Below, piece by piece: positions 43,351-53,107 of a stretch of 64,000 bases of DNA. Both the position numbers and the translations under genes were made by a program. The stretch is taken from NCBI RefSeq assembly GCF_049257235.1, contig NZ_JBMMUF010000005.1, positions 62,001-126,000 on the forward strand, written 5' to 3'. Below the pieces are notes generated by a model. The model searched no databases. It had not been told where the DNA came from and saw only the letters and a list, made by a program, of their open reading frames with translations. The DNA is from Pseudoalteromonas sp049257235. GTDB lineage: Bacteria; Pseudomonadota; Gammaproteobacteria; Enterobacterales; Alteromonadaceae. Each line of letters opens with the position of its first letter. Position 1 is the first letter of the stretch.

Positions 43351-44060
43351 TCGGCCATTTCTAATATTTCTGCGAGCCCAGCAAAGACATCCACTATGCG
43401 CTCTGGCGTATTGATTTGCCCTTGATGGCCATTGATGGGCATACTCGGCGCGTCAGTTTCTAATAGCAAGTGCTGTGCACCTACACTACGAAGTGCGGCA
43501 ATTGTTTTTTGCGCGCGTGGGTAAGTTATGGTGCCTCCCACCCCTAATTTAAAGCCCCCTTTGATGTAGCTTTGTGCCACCTGCTCAGAACCGGAAAACG
43601 CATGGATAATGCCGCCAAATTTAGGTGGGCAACGCTTAAAGCTCGCCGCAATCAGGTCATGACTTTGACGATGGTGAACAATAAGCGGCAAGTGGTATTC
43701 ATTCGCTATGGCTATTTGCCCTTCAAACAGGCGCTGCTGCTTGGCTATATCGTCAACATGCCTGTCTAATCCACACTCCCCAACCGCCACAAACGCATCA
43801 CCATTGGTTGCAATTAAGTCTGCCAGTTCACTGAGATGGTGTTCTTCATGTTGGTCTAAAAAATAAGGATGTAAGCCTGCACTAATGTAAGTACTTGCAT
43901 AGCGTTGTTGAAATTCAAGAAGTGAGAGGGATTGTGCCAAGCTAACGCCAGGCACGATAAAATGTGAGACTCCAAGCGCCTGCGCATTGTGTATACGCTG
44001 CGCCCTGTCATCATCGAATTCACTAAAATCGAGATGGCAGTGGGAGTCTATAAAACGCAT
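43293..44060 (-). CDS. TatD-family metal-dependent hydrolase (YjjV-like)
   Basis: 255 residues from the ATG at 44060, which overlaps the pdxH stop (TGATG). The metal site begins with FIDSHCHLDF; later GECGLD, HHRQSHD, HAFSGS and LLETDAPSMP complete the TatD pattern. These enzymes are 3'-5' exonucleases or related hydrolases. The overlap suggests translational coupling to pdxH. The gene end runs 58 bp into ytjB on the other strand. Confidence 0.92.
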   Translation of the reverse strand: MRFIDSHCHLDFSEFDDDRAQRIHNAQALGVSHFIVPGVSLAQSLSLLEFQQRYASTYISAGLHPYFLDQHEEHHLSELADLIATNGDAFVAVGECGLDRHVDDIAKQQRLFEGQIAIANEYHLPLIVHHRQSHDLIAASFKRCPPKFGGIIHAFSGSEQVAQSYIKGGFKLGVGGTITYPRAQKTIAALRSVGAQHLLLETDAPSMPINGHQGQINTPERIVDVFAGLAEILEMADHEAFSELLYRNCLAFLRK

Positions 44061-44698
44061 CACGGATTGAGACGCTCAACCTGCCAAGTGTCATCTGCCT
44101 GGCGGGTATACATGAAGCGGTCATGAAGTCGATGCGCCCCGCCTTGCCAAAATTCCACTTTCGTCGGTTTAACGCAATACCCCCCCCAGAAATCTGGCAA
44201 GGGAATTTCACCTTTAGCAAATTTGTTCTTCATTTGTGCGAATTTTTCCATCAGCACTTGGCGTGATGAAACGGGACGGCTTTGACTGGATGCCCACGCA
44301 GCGAGTTGGCTTTCTTTAGGTCGTGATAAGAAGTACTTGGCAACATCGCTCACAGGTAAAGGCTGTGCCTCGCCGTATACGATTACCTGACGCTCAAACA
44401 TATGCCATGGGAAATGCAGGCTGATTTTATTATTCTTTGCCAATTCGCTGGCTTTACGAGAGCCTGTATTGGTGAAGAAAACAAACCCTTTTTCATCAAG
44501 GCTTTTTAGTAGCACGATACGTTGTGATGGCTGGCCATGTTCGTCTACTGTTGCCACAACCATCGCGGTAGGGTCCGGGATTTGTGCCGCAATCGCTTGT
44601 TCCAACCACTTTTCAAACTGTGGTATTGGGCTTGCTTCGAGCATGCTCTCGTCTAACCCGCCTTGTAAATATTCCCGACGAATATCATCAAGTTTCAT
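44060..44698 (-). CDS. pdxH: Pyridoxine/pyridoxamine 5'-phosphate oxidase
   Basis: 212 residues. FMN and substrate motifs QRIVLLKSLDEKGFVFFTN, ESQLAAWASSQS and the C-terminal FWQGGAHRLHDRFMY match PdxH. It makes pyridoxal 5'-phosphate, the cofactor of HemL and other enzymes. A palindromic repeat cluster lies upstream, between it and argS. Confidence 0.97.
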   Translation of the reverse strand: MKLDDIRREYLQGGLDESMLEASPIPQFEKWLEQAIAAQIPDPTAMVVATVDEHGQPSQRIVLLKSLDEKGFVFFTNTGSRKASELAKNNKISLHFPWHMFERQVIVYGEAQPLPVSDVAKYFLSRPKESQLAAWASSQSRPVSSRQVLMEKFAQMKNKFAKGEIPLPDFWGGYCVKPTKVEFWQGGAHRLHDRFMYTRQADDTWQVERLNP

Positions 44699-44739
44699 AG
44701 CAAATCCTTCTTTATATCAGCACTGCGAATGGATGCCGT

Positions 44740-44757
44740 GCAAGGCTGAAGCCTTGC
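44740..44757. repeat. Short REP-like palindrome
   Basis: Perfect 7-bp arms GCAAGGC / GCCTTGC around a TGAA tetraloop-like centre, between pdxH and argS. It resembles REP-type hairpins dispersed in gammaproteobacterial genomes. Orientation on the minus strand would place it in the argS-to-pdxH read-through. Confidence 0.65.
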
Positions 44758-44813
44758 CTACAGATACCAGCCAAAGCTTAGGCTATCAGTAAGTGTAGGA
44801 GTGCTAGCAAGGC

Positions 44814-44876
44814 AGAGAATCTATTGATGTCGAGGAGCATACATCTAGTATGTGACTCAGACTCAATCGATTCTCT
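44814..44876. repeat. Palindromic intergenic repeat with AGAGAATC ends
   Basis: Ends AGAGAATC (44814-44821) and GATTCTCT (44869-44876) are perfect inverted repeats, and the middle pairs again around CATACATCTAGTATG. I associate this type with dispersed intergenic elements of Pseudoalteromonas (recalled, not searched). It lies 32 bp past the argS stop and may act as a terminator or RNA stabiliser. Confidence 0.65.
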
Positions 44877-44907
44877 AACACAGCTAAAGCGAATTACACG
44901 CCGCTGA

Positions 44908-46650
44908 TTACATTTGCTCCATGACGTCGATACCAAGCAAGTCTAACCCCTGCTTCAAAGTCTTCGCCACTAGCGAGCACAATACCAAACGACTATTTTT
45001 GTCTTCTTCACTCACGCCCTCTTTAAGAACAGGGCATGCTTCGTAGAAGCTCATGTACAAGCTTGCAAGCTCGTATAAGTAACCACATAGTACGTGCGGC
45101 GTTGCATCGCTGATCATTTGATCAAGCACTTCTTCAAACTGCATCAGTTTGATAGCTAGCGCTTTTTCCTGTGGTTGAGCAATAACTACAGGCGCTTGGT
45201 GAGTAGCACTGTCGATGCCCGCTTTACGGAAAATACTCTTAACACGGGTGTAAGCATACTGAAGGTACGGAGCAGTTGCGCCTTCAAAGCTCAGCATGGT
45301 ATCCCAATTAAAGATATAGTCGCTGGTACGGTTCTTTGATAGGTCTGCGTATTTCACCGCGCCAATACCGACTTTGCTGGCAATCTCTTCTTGCTCTTGG
45401 TCGCTCAGTGGTGATTCACGCTCAGATAATTTCGCTTTAGCACGGGTTACTGCTTCGTCTAGCAAATCAGCCAGTTTTACCGTGCCACCCGTACGGGTTT
45501 TAAATGGCTTACCATCTTCACCCATCATGGTGCCAAATGGGCAGAATTCATAACTCGTTTCATCGCGCAAGAAGCCGGCTTTGCGTGCTGTGATTTCCAC
45601 TTGGCTGAAGTGCAAGCTTTGACGTGCATCTACAAAAATCATAATACGATCAGCACCTAGCGTGTGCGAGCGATATTCACAGGCTGCTAAATCAGTGGTT
45701 GCATACAAGAAACCGCCCCCTGATTTTTGTACGATGAATACTGATGGCTCACCGTCTTTGTTGGCTAGCTCATCAATGAACACCACTTGCGCGCCTTGGT
45801 CTTCTTTGGCGATATTCTTTTCACGCAGCACATCAATCATACGCTGAAGCTCGCTGTTGTATGCGCTTTCTGCGTAGATATCTTCACGCTTAAGAGTTAC
45901 GTTTAACTTCGCATAGACCTCTTCTGAGTGCTTCACTGAGGTATCGATAAACATTTGCCAGAGCTTGTCGCAGTGTGCGTCACCTTGCTGAAGTTTGACC
46001 ACGTACTCACGAGCTCGATCGGCAAAGCCCTCTTCGTCATCAAAGCGTTTTTTGGCATCACGATAGAAACTTTCAAGGTCTGCCAGCGCGACAGACTCAA
46101 GGTCCACACCATCATTTAGCAAATCTTCAAGGTGCGCAATCAACATACCAAATTGCGTTCCCCAGTCTCCCATGTGGTTTTGACGAATCACTTTGTCGCC
46201 ACGGAATTCAAGGGTACGCGCCACAGCGTCACCGATGATGGTTGAGCGTAGATGACCTACGTGCATTTCTTTTGCTAGGTTTGGTGAAGAGTAATCCACC
46301 ACCACGGTGTCAGGTTTCGCGTGCTCGGCAACACCTAATTTTGCGTCTTGATTTGCGCTTGCAACAGACTGGGCTAGAAACTCAGGCTTTAAGTGAATAT
46401 TGATAAAGCCTGGGCCTGCGATTTCAACGTTATCAGCTAAATCAGACACATCGAGTGCATCAATAATTTTTTGAGCTAGTTCGCGTGGATTGGTCTTTAA
46501 TTTTTTCGCCGCACCCATCGCACCATTGATTTGGTAATCACCGAACTGTGGACGTGTACTTTGAGTCACAGCTGGATTAGTACCTTCTTCAAGCCCCGCA
46601 GCAAGCATGGCGGCATTGGCTTTGTCGATTAAAATTTGTTTAATGTTCAT
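44908..46650 (-). CDS. argS: Arginyl-tRNA synthetase
   Basis: 580 residues. The class I signature is SSPNLAKEMHVGHLRSTIIGD (HVGH being the HIGH motif), and the C-terminal DALR anticodon-binding domain is recognisable (SRLVLCSLVAKTLKQGLDLL). It charges tRNA-Arg. The KMSKS motif is not classical, as in many ArgRS. It is 66 bp downstream of prfC. Confidence 0.98.
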   Translation of the reverse strand: MNIKQILIDKANAAMLAAGLEEGTNPAVTQSTRPQFGDYQINGAMGAAKKLKTNPRELAQKIIDALDVSDLADNVEIAGPGFINIHLKPEFLAQSVASANQDAKLGVAEHAKPDTVVVDYSSPNLAKEMHVGHLRSTIIGDAVARTLEFRGDKVIRQNHMGDWGTQFGMLIAHLEDLLNDGVDLESVALADLESFYRDAKKRFDDEEGFADRAREYVVKLQQGDAHCDKLWQMFIDTSVKHSEEVYAKLNVTLKREDIYAESAYNSELQRMIDVLREKNIAKEDQGAQVVFIDELANKDGEPSVFIVQKSGGGFLYATTDLAACEYRSHTLGADRIMIFVDARQSLHFSQVEITARKAGFLRDETSYEFCPFGTMMGEDGKPFKTRTGGTVKLADLLDEAVTRAKAKLSERESPLSDQEQEEIASKVGIGAVKYADLSKNRTSDYIFNWDTMLSFEGATAPYLQYAYTRVKSIFRKAGIDSATHQAPVVIAQPQEKALAIKLMQFEEVLDQMISDATPHVLCGYLYELASLYMSFYEACPVLKEGVSEEDKNSRLVLCSLVAKTLKQGLDLLGIDVMEQM

Positions 46651-46716
46651 CGTTGCAGTTACCTTGCAATTGGGCCAGCAACTCGCTGGCCGAGATAAAT
46701 TAGGGAGCTTGGAGTA

Positions 46717-48303
46717 TTAATGTTCACGCGTTTCGCTGAAGGTGACTTCAGGATAGCGCTCCATCGACAGATTTAAGTTTACGCGTGTAGGTGCGATGTA
46801 CGTCAAGTTATCACCGCCATCAAGCGCTAAGTTTGCTTCACACTTGCGTTTAAACTCTTCAAACTTTTTCGTATCAGTGCTTGAAACCCAACGCGCAGTG
46901 TTCACGTTCACGCTCTCGTAGATTGCATCAACTTTGTATTCCGCTTTCAAACGCGCCACAACCACATCGAACTGCAGCACACCGACGGCACCAACAATCA
47001 GATCGTTATTGATAAGTGGACGGAACACCTGCACAGCACCTTCTTCAGACAACTGAACTAAGCCTTTAAGCAGTTGCTTTTGCTTCAACGGATCCTTCAA
47101 ACGAATACGACGGAATAATTCCGGTGCGAAGTTTGGAATACCGCTGAATTTGAGCTTTTCACCATCAGTAAAAGTATCACCGATTTGAATGGTGCCGTGG
47201 TTATGCAAACCAATGATGTCACCAGCATAAGCGTCTTGTGCGCGCTCACGGTCACCGGCCATAAAGGTCACGGCATCAGAAATGCTGACTTGTTTGCCAA
47301 GGCGCACATGGTTCATCTTCATGCCCTGACTGTATTTACCAGAGACAATACGCATAAAGGCAATACGGTCACGGTGCTTAGGGTCCATGTTCGCTTGAAT
47401 TTTAAAGACGAAGCCTGAGAACTTCTCGTCTTCAGCAGTCACTTCGCGCTCATCGTCAGTTTTGCGCGGCATTGGCGCAGGCGCCCATTGGGTGAGGCCG
47501 TCTAGCATGTGGTCAACACCAAAGTTACCTAACGCGGTACCAAAATACACTGGCGTCAATTCACCGCTTAGGAACATTTCCAAATCAAATTCGTTCGATG
47601 CGCCTTGCACTAGTTCGATTTCTTCGCGCAGTTGCTCTGCAAGACTTTCACCCACAGCGTCGTCTAATTCGCTGTTATCTAGCCCTTTAATTGTACGCAC
47701 TTCTTGAATCGTATGGCCATGACCTGTTTGGTATAAGATAGTTTCATCGCGATGCAAGTGATACACCCCTTTGAACTCTTTACCACAGCCAATCGGCCAC
47801 GTGATTGGCGCACACATGATGTTTAATTCAGTTTCAACTTCGTCAAGTAGTTCCATTGGGTCACGAATATCGCGGTCCAATTTGTTCATAAATGTGACGA
47901 TTGGTGTATCACGCAAACGCGTGACTTCCATAAGCTTACGAGTACGATCCTCTACACCCTTGGCTGCGTCGATAACCATCAAGCATGAGTCAACCGCTGT
48001 CAGTGTACGGTAGGTATCCTCAGAGAAATCTTCGTGTCCCGGAGTATCAAGTAGGTTTACCAAGCGCTCATTGTAAGGAAACTGCATCACCGAGGTCGTG
48101 ACCGAGATACCACGCTCTTTTTCCATTTCCATCCAGTCTGACTTGGCATGTTGGTTAGAGCCTCGCCCTTTTACCGTACCTGCTTTTTGAATAGCCTGAC
48201 CAAACAAGAGTACCTTTTCGGTAATCGTGGTTTTACCCGCATCCGGGTGGGAAATGATAGCGAACGTGCGTCGCTTGTTTATTTGCTGAATTAGTTCTGA
48301 CAT
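46717..48303 (-). CDS. prfC: Peptide chain release factor 3
   Basis: 528 residues. Translational GTPase with P-loop SHPDAGKTTITEKVL, the switch GISVTTSVMQFPY, LLDTPGHEDFSEDTYR and NKLD. The C-terminal domains carry ARWVSS and KFEEFKRKCEANLALDG. RF3 recycles RF1 and RF2 from the ribosome after peptide release. In E. coli prfC follows holD-rimI-yjjG; here two signalling genes lie between. Confidence 0.98.
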   Translation of the reverse strand: MSELIQQINKRRTFAIISHPDAGKTTITEKVLLFGQAIQKAGTVKGRGSNQHAKSDWMEMEKERGISVTTSVMQFPYNERLVNLLDTPGHEDFSEDTYRTLTAVDSCLMVIDAAKGVEDRTRKLMEVTRLRDTPIVTFMNKLDRDIRDPMELLDEVETELNIMCAPITWPIGCGKEFKGVYHLHRDETILYQTGHGHTIQEVRTIKGLDNSELDDAVGESLAEQLREEIELVQGASNEFDLEMFLSGELTPVYFGTALGNFGVDHMLDGLTQWAPAPMPRKTDDEREVTAEDEKFSGFVFKIQANMDPKHRDRIAFMRIVSGKYSQGMKMNHVRLGKQVSISDAVTFMAGDRERAQDAYAGDIIGLHNHGTIQIGDTFTDGEKLKFSGIPNFAPELFRRIRLKDPLKQKQLLKGLVQLSEEGAVQVFRPLINNDLIVGAVGVLQFDVVVARLKAEYKVDAIYESVNVNTARWVSSTDTKKFEEFKRKCEANLALDGGDNLTYIAPTRVNLNLSMERYPEVTFSETREH

Positions 48304-48548
48304 GCGGTCTCTTTTGCGCTATTGGCCGATACAAACGAGTGCACCAAGCCATATAAAATATGTAAAGACAATAATGCGCGTGATTATACCGATTTTCAGG
48401 TGCGCACAAAAGCGCCCATTGCAAGTAAAAGTGACTTCAAGGCCAACCTGTGTTTATTATTGTGTAGCAATACGTATAATTCGTCACACGTTCCTAATAA
48501 TAAAACGTGTGTGCGCCATTTTTGGTGATGCAAGGAGTCGCTAACACA

Positions 48549-51200
48549 ATGAAAACAAGTAAGTTGAGCATACGCTTACTCTGGTATATCACACCGGTTG
48601 TGATCTTACCGCTATTGTTTTTAGGAGGCTTTACACTCACCAATGTGACAAGTTCATCAGAGCAACAAGCACAACTGATCGTTGGTCGCTTTGTTGAACA
48701 GCAACAAAACAAGATTTTTCACTCGTTAAATGTATATCACTCCACCACTGAATTATTAAGCTCTTCACCCGTTTTGCAAAACTTCTTGCATGAAATGGAT
48801 GAGAGTAAAAATGAATATCGCCAAAACCTGGCTGAACTGCTTGATGTATTCAGCAGCTACACCGATGCTTACCCTGATATTTTAAGCATCGATTTCATCT
48901 CCCCTGAGCAAACGAGTTACGCCTACTTTTCCACAACATTGCAATCGGCTCCGAGTAACTACCCTTTTTTTGAGCAACTGTTAACAAGCTCACTTCGCAG
49001 ACAACAGTTTATGGTGCAATCAGAGCAAGGTGAGACCTCTTTGTATTTTGCTCAAAAAATATTTGCACCCGACTTCCAATTAGAGCGCCCAGTTTTGCTT
49101 GGACACATTATTATTCGTGTGCAGCCAACGGTTTTGAACACCGCCATACTGGAAGCCCCTTTTAATAACACCTTAAACTTATTGCTTACAGAGCAAGGAA
49201 AAGTACTTTTTAGCTCAAACCACGCGCTACTTGGTAGCACACTAAACAAGGAGGATTTACGCTCAATTAGTGTGTGGGCTGACAATAACCGTCTTAACGA
49301 AATCGTCATGCAAAGCGTCGATAGCACTGCGCGTATGCTCTACGCAGTGCAAATGTCTGACGGTCACTTTTTTGCTACCAGCATCCCAAAAGACAAGCTC
49401 TATCAAGCGGGTAAAGTTATCAGCGTGATCACCGCGCTGATTGTCATCATTTCGATTTTTACTTTACCCATATTAATTTTTATTGTGGTGCGCAACTTAT
49501 TGCTGAACCCAATTGAGCAACTTGGAGAGGCCAGTCACCGTGTTGGTGCTAACGACTTATCAGTACGATTAGAGCAAAACAGAAGCGACGAAGTAGGACA
49601 ACTGTTCAGTGACTTCAATCACATGGTGGACAAAATACACCAGTCCCAAGGGGAGCTAGAAGAGTATAAAAACACCCTAGAGGAGCGCGTTGAACTGCGC
49701 ACCATTGAACTTGAGCAAGCCAACCACGCGCTAGAACTAGCCATCGAACAAGCTGAACAAGCCAACCAATTAAAAAGCCGCTTCTTAGCAAATATGAGTC
49801 ATGAGATTCGCACTCCATTGACCGCGATTATGGGTTTTACTGAGCAACTTCTTGAGAACAACAAAGTCGACGACGATCGCGTAAAACAACAGCTCACAAC
49901 GGTCCTACGTAACTCGCGCCATCTGTTGGAACTTATCAACAATATCTTAGACTTATCGAAAATCGAAGCTGAAAAGCTATCCGTTAATTATGAACCCGTT
50001 TCCTTATATGATTTATTTGACGATTTAGCCTCAATCATCAGTGCACAGGCACAGCAAAAAGATCTCGACTTTGATATTCAATACAGTTTTCCTTTGCCTA
50101 AATACATCAACAGCGATGCCACACGTTTAAAGCAAATTTTGCTGAATATCTTGACCAATGCGGTGAAATTTACAGCACAAGGCCATGTGTTCTTACATGT
50201 AAGCTATGACCATGACACGTTAAAATTCGTTATCACCGACACAGGGATTGGTATTTCCGAGCAAGAACTCAGTCGTATTTTTAAACCCTTTGAGCAAGCC
50301 GACTCCACTACAACACGGCGTTTCGGTGGCAGTGGCCTTGGCTTATGTATTGCCAAAAATCTATCGGAGTTGCTTGGCGGCGACGTGTGGGCACAAAGTG
50401 AGCAAGGTAAAGGCAGTCAGTTCACGGTACATATTGCCTGTCATCAACTTTACGAAGAGCAAGACTTTTATTACTCCAAAGAACAGATGCAGCCCAAAAA
50501 AGTCGATATTCCAAAAGTCAGTTGGCAAAAATTTGATGGTGACATTCTGGTTGCTGAAGATAACAAAGACAACCAAGCGCTTATCTCGCTGCTGCTTGAA
50601 AACTGGGGAATAAGACCAGACTTTGCCAACAACGGCGCAGAAGCTGTAGAGAAAGCACTGGTTAAGGACTATCAGCTGATTTTAATGGACATGCAAATGC
50701 CTGTGATGGGCGGAGAAGAAGCCACGCAAATGCTTCGTCACGCTGCCTACGACGGTCCTATTATCGCTCTCACTGCCAATGTGATGAAGCATGATATTAA
50801 GCGCTATCTTGATGCAGGTTGCGACAAAGCCTTGGCCAAACCCATAGATAAAGTACAACTGGAACATACTCTGGCTACGTACTTGAGCCTCCAGCAAGAG
50901 GCAAATTCAAAGTGGGATGAAGTGCTCAAAAGTGAGCGTTTCGTGCAAATAAATGAAAACTACAAAAAGAAACTGCCAGATTACTTAAGCCAAGTACTCG
51001 AACATCACGGTGCAAAGGAATGGGAGCAACTGCAAAACATTGCCCACAGCATCAAAGGCAGTGCCAGTTGCTTTGGATTCTCAGGCGTAGCTGATGCCGC
51101 CGATGAGCTAGAGCGAGCACTGCAAAAAGGCGAATATAACAACAGTGACTACCCAGTCCTTAAACTCGAGCATGCCATACGTTTTGTGTTAGATAAGTAA
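48549..51200 (+). CDS. Hybrid sensor kinase with periplasmic sensor, HAMP, receiver and Hpt
   Basis: About 883 residues from the ATG at 48549 (MKTSKLSIRLLWYITP), preceded by AAGGAG at 13 nt; starts at 48507 and 48528 are alternatives. Two membrane helices (about 10-30 and 292-315) bracket a Cache-like periplasmic domain. HAMP, coiled coil, HisKA with phospho-His near 417 in FLANMSHEIRTPLTA, HATPase (NILTNAVKFTAQGHV, GGSGLGLCI), a receiver with Asp near 712 in LILMDMQMPVMGG, and a C-terminal Hpt domain with the acceptor in AHSIKGSASCFGF. The full phosphorelay is thus in one chain except the final response regulator. The ligand is unknown. Confidence 0.95.
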   Translation: MKTSKLSIRLLWYITPVVILPLLFLGGFTLTNVTSSSEQQAQLIVGRFVEQQQNKIFHSLNVYHSTTELLSSSPVLQNFLHEMDESKNEYRQNLAELLDVFSSYTDAYPDILSIDFISPEQTSYAYFSTTLQSAPSNYPFFEQLLTSSLRRQQFMVQSEQGETSLYFAQKIFAPDFQLERPVLLGHIIIRVQPTVLNTAILEAPFNNTLNLLLTEQGKVLFSSNHALLGSTLNKEDLRSISVWADNNRLNEIVMQSVDSTARMLYAVQMSDGHFFATSIPKDKLYQAGKVISVITALIVIISIFTLPILIFIVVRNLLLNPIEQLGEASHRVGANDLSVRLEQNRSDEVGQLFSDFNHMVDKIHQSQGELEEYKNTLEERVELRTIELEQANHALELAIEQAEQANQLKSRFLANMSHEIRTPLTAIMGFTEQLLENNKVDDDRVKQQLTTVLRNSRHLLELINNILDLSKIEAEKLSVNYEPVSLYDLFDDLASIISAQAQQKDLDFDIQYSFPLPKYINSDATRLKQILLNILTNAVKFTAQGHVFLHVSYDHDTLKFVITDTGIGISEQELSRIFKPFEQADSTTTRRFGGSGLGLCIAKNLSELLGGDVWAQSEQGKGSQFTVHIACHQLYEEQDFYYSKEQMQPKKVDIPKVSWQKFDGDILVAEDNKDNQALISLLLENWGIRPDFANNGAEAVEKALVKDYQLILMDMQMPVMGGEEATQMLRHAAYDGPIIALTANVMKHDIKRYLDAGCDKALAKPIDKVQLEHTLATYLSLQQEANSKWDEVLKSERFVQINENYKKKLPDYLSQVLEHHGAKEWEQLQNIAHSIKGSASCFGFSGVADAADELERALQKGEYNNSDYPVLKLEHAIRFVLDK

Positions 51201-51375
51201 GGCTCAAGTACTCAGCTCAATATCAAGCTTGTCTGGGCCTGCAAAATACTTATTGCAAATTTAGTACGCGAATTTGCGTAGTGACCATATCTCATCTTTA
51301 CTAAATAGGGCGATATATACGATTGCCACATAGTGCTTTAGTATTATTTTCAGTAAGGAAATCTAGGTTTACGCA

Positions 51376-52323
51376 ATGGACAGAACACAACAAAATAACA
51401 ACGACATCCATGACATTCCAGACAGCCTGAAATCCCTGACCGTAGACGAGCTACCTGGGGTGATCCCTGATTTAATTTTCATTCTTGATGGTGATGGTGT
51501 CATTATTGAATACGGCGCAGGTAATGAGTCAGATTTGTACCTCGCGCCTGAGCAATTCTTACACAAACCGATGTTCAGTGTATTGCCAGAAGAGCCAGCC
51601 ACGCTCATTTTAGATGCATTTCAACGAGTCAAATCAACGCACAAGTTGCATACCGCTCATTACAAACTGAGCATTGATGGTCAATGCAAATGGTTTGAAG
51701 CGCGGGTTGCACAATCGAGCGAACATCGTTTTATATTGCTAGTACGCGATATGACCCCAGAAAAGAGCAAAGAAGAGGAAATTTTATATCAAGCAAATCA
51801 TGATCATTTAACCGGCCTGTATAACCGCGGTTATGCCTTTGAGTCTATGGAGCATGAACTGAAAAAAGCAGCGTTAGAAGGCATTCCTCTTGCGCTTTTT
51901 TATATCGATATTGATGATTTTAAGGATATCAATGACCAATATGGCCATGTCACCGGTGACAAAGTGATCCTCACTATCGCCCAATCAATACAAAACTCTG
52001 TGCGCAAAAGTGATATTGTGTGTCGTATTGGTGGTGACGAATTTGTAGTCATCGCTTGCGGTGATTTCACTCACGACATCTTAGAGAAAACCGCACAAAA
52101 GATCTTACACACGATAAGCGCTGAGGCTGAACAATTAAAACTGGATAGAGCGATTAGTGTAAGCCTTGGTGTTACTCATAGTTATGAAGGCAATATCTCT
52201 TGTAATGATTTAATCAAGCGTGCCGATTTAGCAATGTACGAAGCGAAAAGTAAAGGCAAGCGAGGTTATGTGATCTTTGAGGAGCCGATTTTTAATCATC
52301 CTCAATCACAGCCTTCATCATAA
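51376..52323 (+). CDS. PAS-GGDEF diguanylate cyclase
   Basis: 315 residues, cytoplasmic. An N-terminal PAS-like region (about 25-130) with PDLIFILDGDGVIIEYGAG precedes a GGDEF domain (about 150-305): DHLTGLYNRGYAFE, YIDIDDFKDIND and the active site RIGGDEFVVIACG. An RKSD inhibitory site stands five residues before it, so feedback by c-di-GMP is expected. It may work with the upstream hybrid kinase, 175 bp away, though nothing shows this directly. Its last 32 bp overlap rimI on the other strand. Confidence 0.92.
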   Translation: MDRTQQNNNDIHDIPDSLKSLTVDELPGVIPDLIFILDGDGVIIEYGAGNESDLYLAPEQFLHKPMFSVLPEEPATLILDAFQRVKSTHKLHTAHYKLSIDGQCKWFEARVAQSSEHRFILLVRDMTPEKSKEEEILYQANHDHLTGLYNRGYAFESMEHELKKAALEGIPLALFYIDIDDFKDINDQYGHVTGDKVILTIAQSIQNSVRKSDIVCRIGGDEFVVIACGDFTHDILEKTAQKILHTISAEAEQLKLDRAISVSLGVTHSYEGNISCNDLIKRADLAMYEAKSKGKRGYVIFEEPIFNHPQSQPSS

Positions 52324-52750
52324 GCAGAGCATCTTCGCCATCTGGGTAGTAGTTTTTTCTTCGGCCATTGATTTCAAATCCGCATTGATGGTAAAGCCCC
52401 TGTGCCGCAAGGTTGCTCTCACGCACTTCCAAAAACATCAATTCGGCACCGCGAGAATAGGATTGTTCAAGCAGTGAGTGCATCAAGACTTTACTGAGCC
52501 CTTGCCCCTGATATTGGGGTGCGACACAAATGTCCATCAAGGTAATATCCGGTCCAGCTTGTTCAGCGACATAAAAACCAAGTAAGTGTGATTGTGCAAA
52601 AATCCCCTGTGCGAAATAGCGTCCTGACAAGCAAGAACGCATCAATTTTTCACTCCAAGGGTGGGAATGGCAGGCTGTTTCGATGGCCATGATAAGCGCA
52701 ATGTGGCGCTCATCAAGCACTAAGACTTCACGGTTTGCGGTGTGCTGCAT
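52292..52750 (-). CDS. rimI: Ribosomal protein S18-alanine N-acetyltransferase
   Basis: 152 residues. GNAT fold with HPWSEKLMRSCLSG, MDICVAPQYQGQGLSKVLM (acetyl-CoA loop QGQG) and FLEVRESNLAAQGLYHQCGF, the last typical of RimI. It acetylates the N-terminal alanine of S18. It overlaps holD by 23 bp, as the two are linked in E. coli, and its 3' end overlaps the convergent GGDEF gene. Confidence 0.93.
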   Translation of the reverse strand: MQHTANREVLVLDERHIALIMAIETACHSHPWSEKLMRSCLSGRYFAQGIFAQSHLLGFYVAEQAGPDITLMDICVAPQYQGQGLSKVLMHSLLEQSYSRGAELMFLEVRESNLAAQGLYHQCGFEINGRRKNYYPDGEDALLMMKAVIEDD

Positions 52751-53045
52751 TCGCCCCTAACTCCTTAAGTTGCAGCCATAAGGCGCGCTTTTGTGACTGC
52801 GAGAGCTCTTGTGAAGGCAAATACACATGACCTTGATGTAATATCGGCTCAGGTACGCTGGCTACAAACACCTTACCATCACCTGGGATCACACGCTTAA
52901 TATCCTCAGCCAACTTGTTTGTCAGCTTTTGCGCTGACGCATAGATATCATCATGTTGTTGCGGGTGCTGAGACTGCTCACCTAAAACCGACGCACGCAT
53001 GCGCACAGGTTGAATAGCGAAAATCTTTGCGAACTGAGAATTCAT
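52728..53045 (-). CDS. holD: DNA polymerase III psi subunit-like protein
   Basis: 105 residues from the ATG at 53045 (MNSQFAKIFAIQPVRMRAS). The frame stays open upstream through the tRNA-Trp gene, which is clearly not coding. The body (KVFVASVPEPILHQGHVY, QKRALWLQLKEL) is poorly conserved, as HolD usually is; the assignment leans on the overlap with rimI, which matches the holD-rimI pair of E. coli. Psi binds chi and the clamp loader. Confidence 0.75.
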   Translation of the reverse strand: MNSQFAKIFAIQPVRMRASVLGEQSQHPQQHDDIYASAQKLTNKLAEDIKRVIPGDGKVFVASVPEPILHQGHVYLPSQELSQSQKRALWLQLKELGANAAHRKP

Positions 53046-53107
53046 AATGTAGTTGTTTGATTTTTTTGGCGGTTGCCAGTGTAGCTTAAAGAAGCAAAAG
53101 AGAGAAG

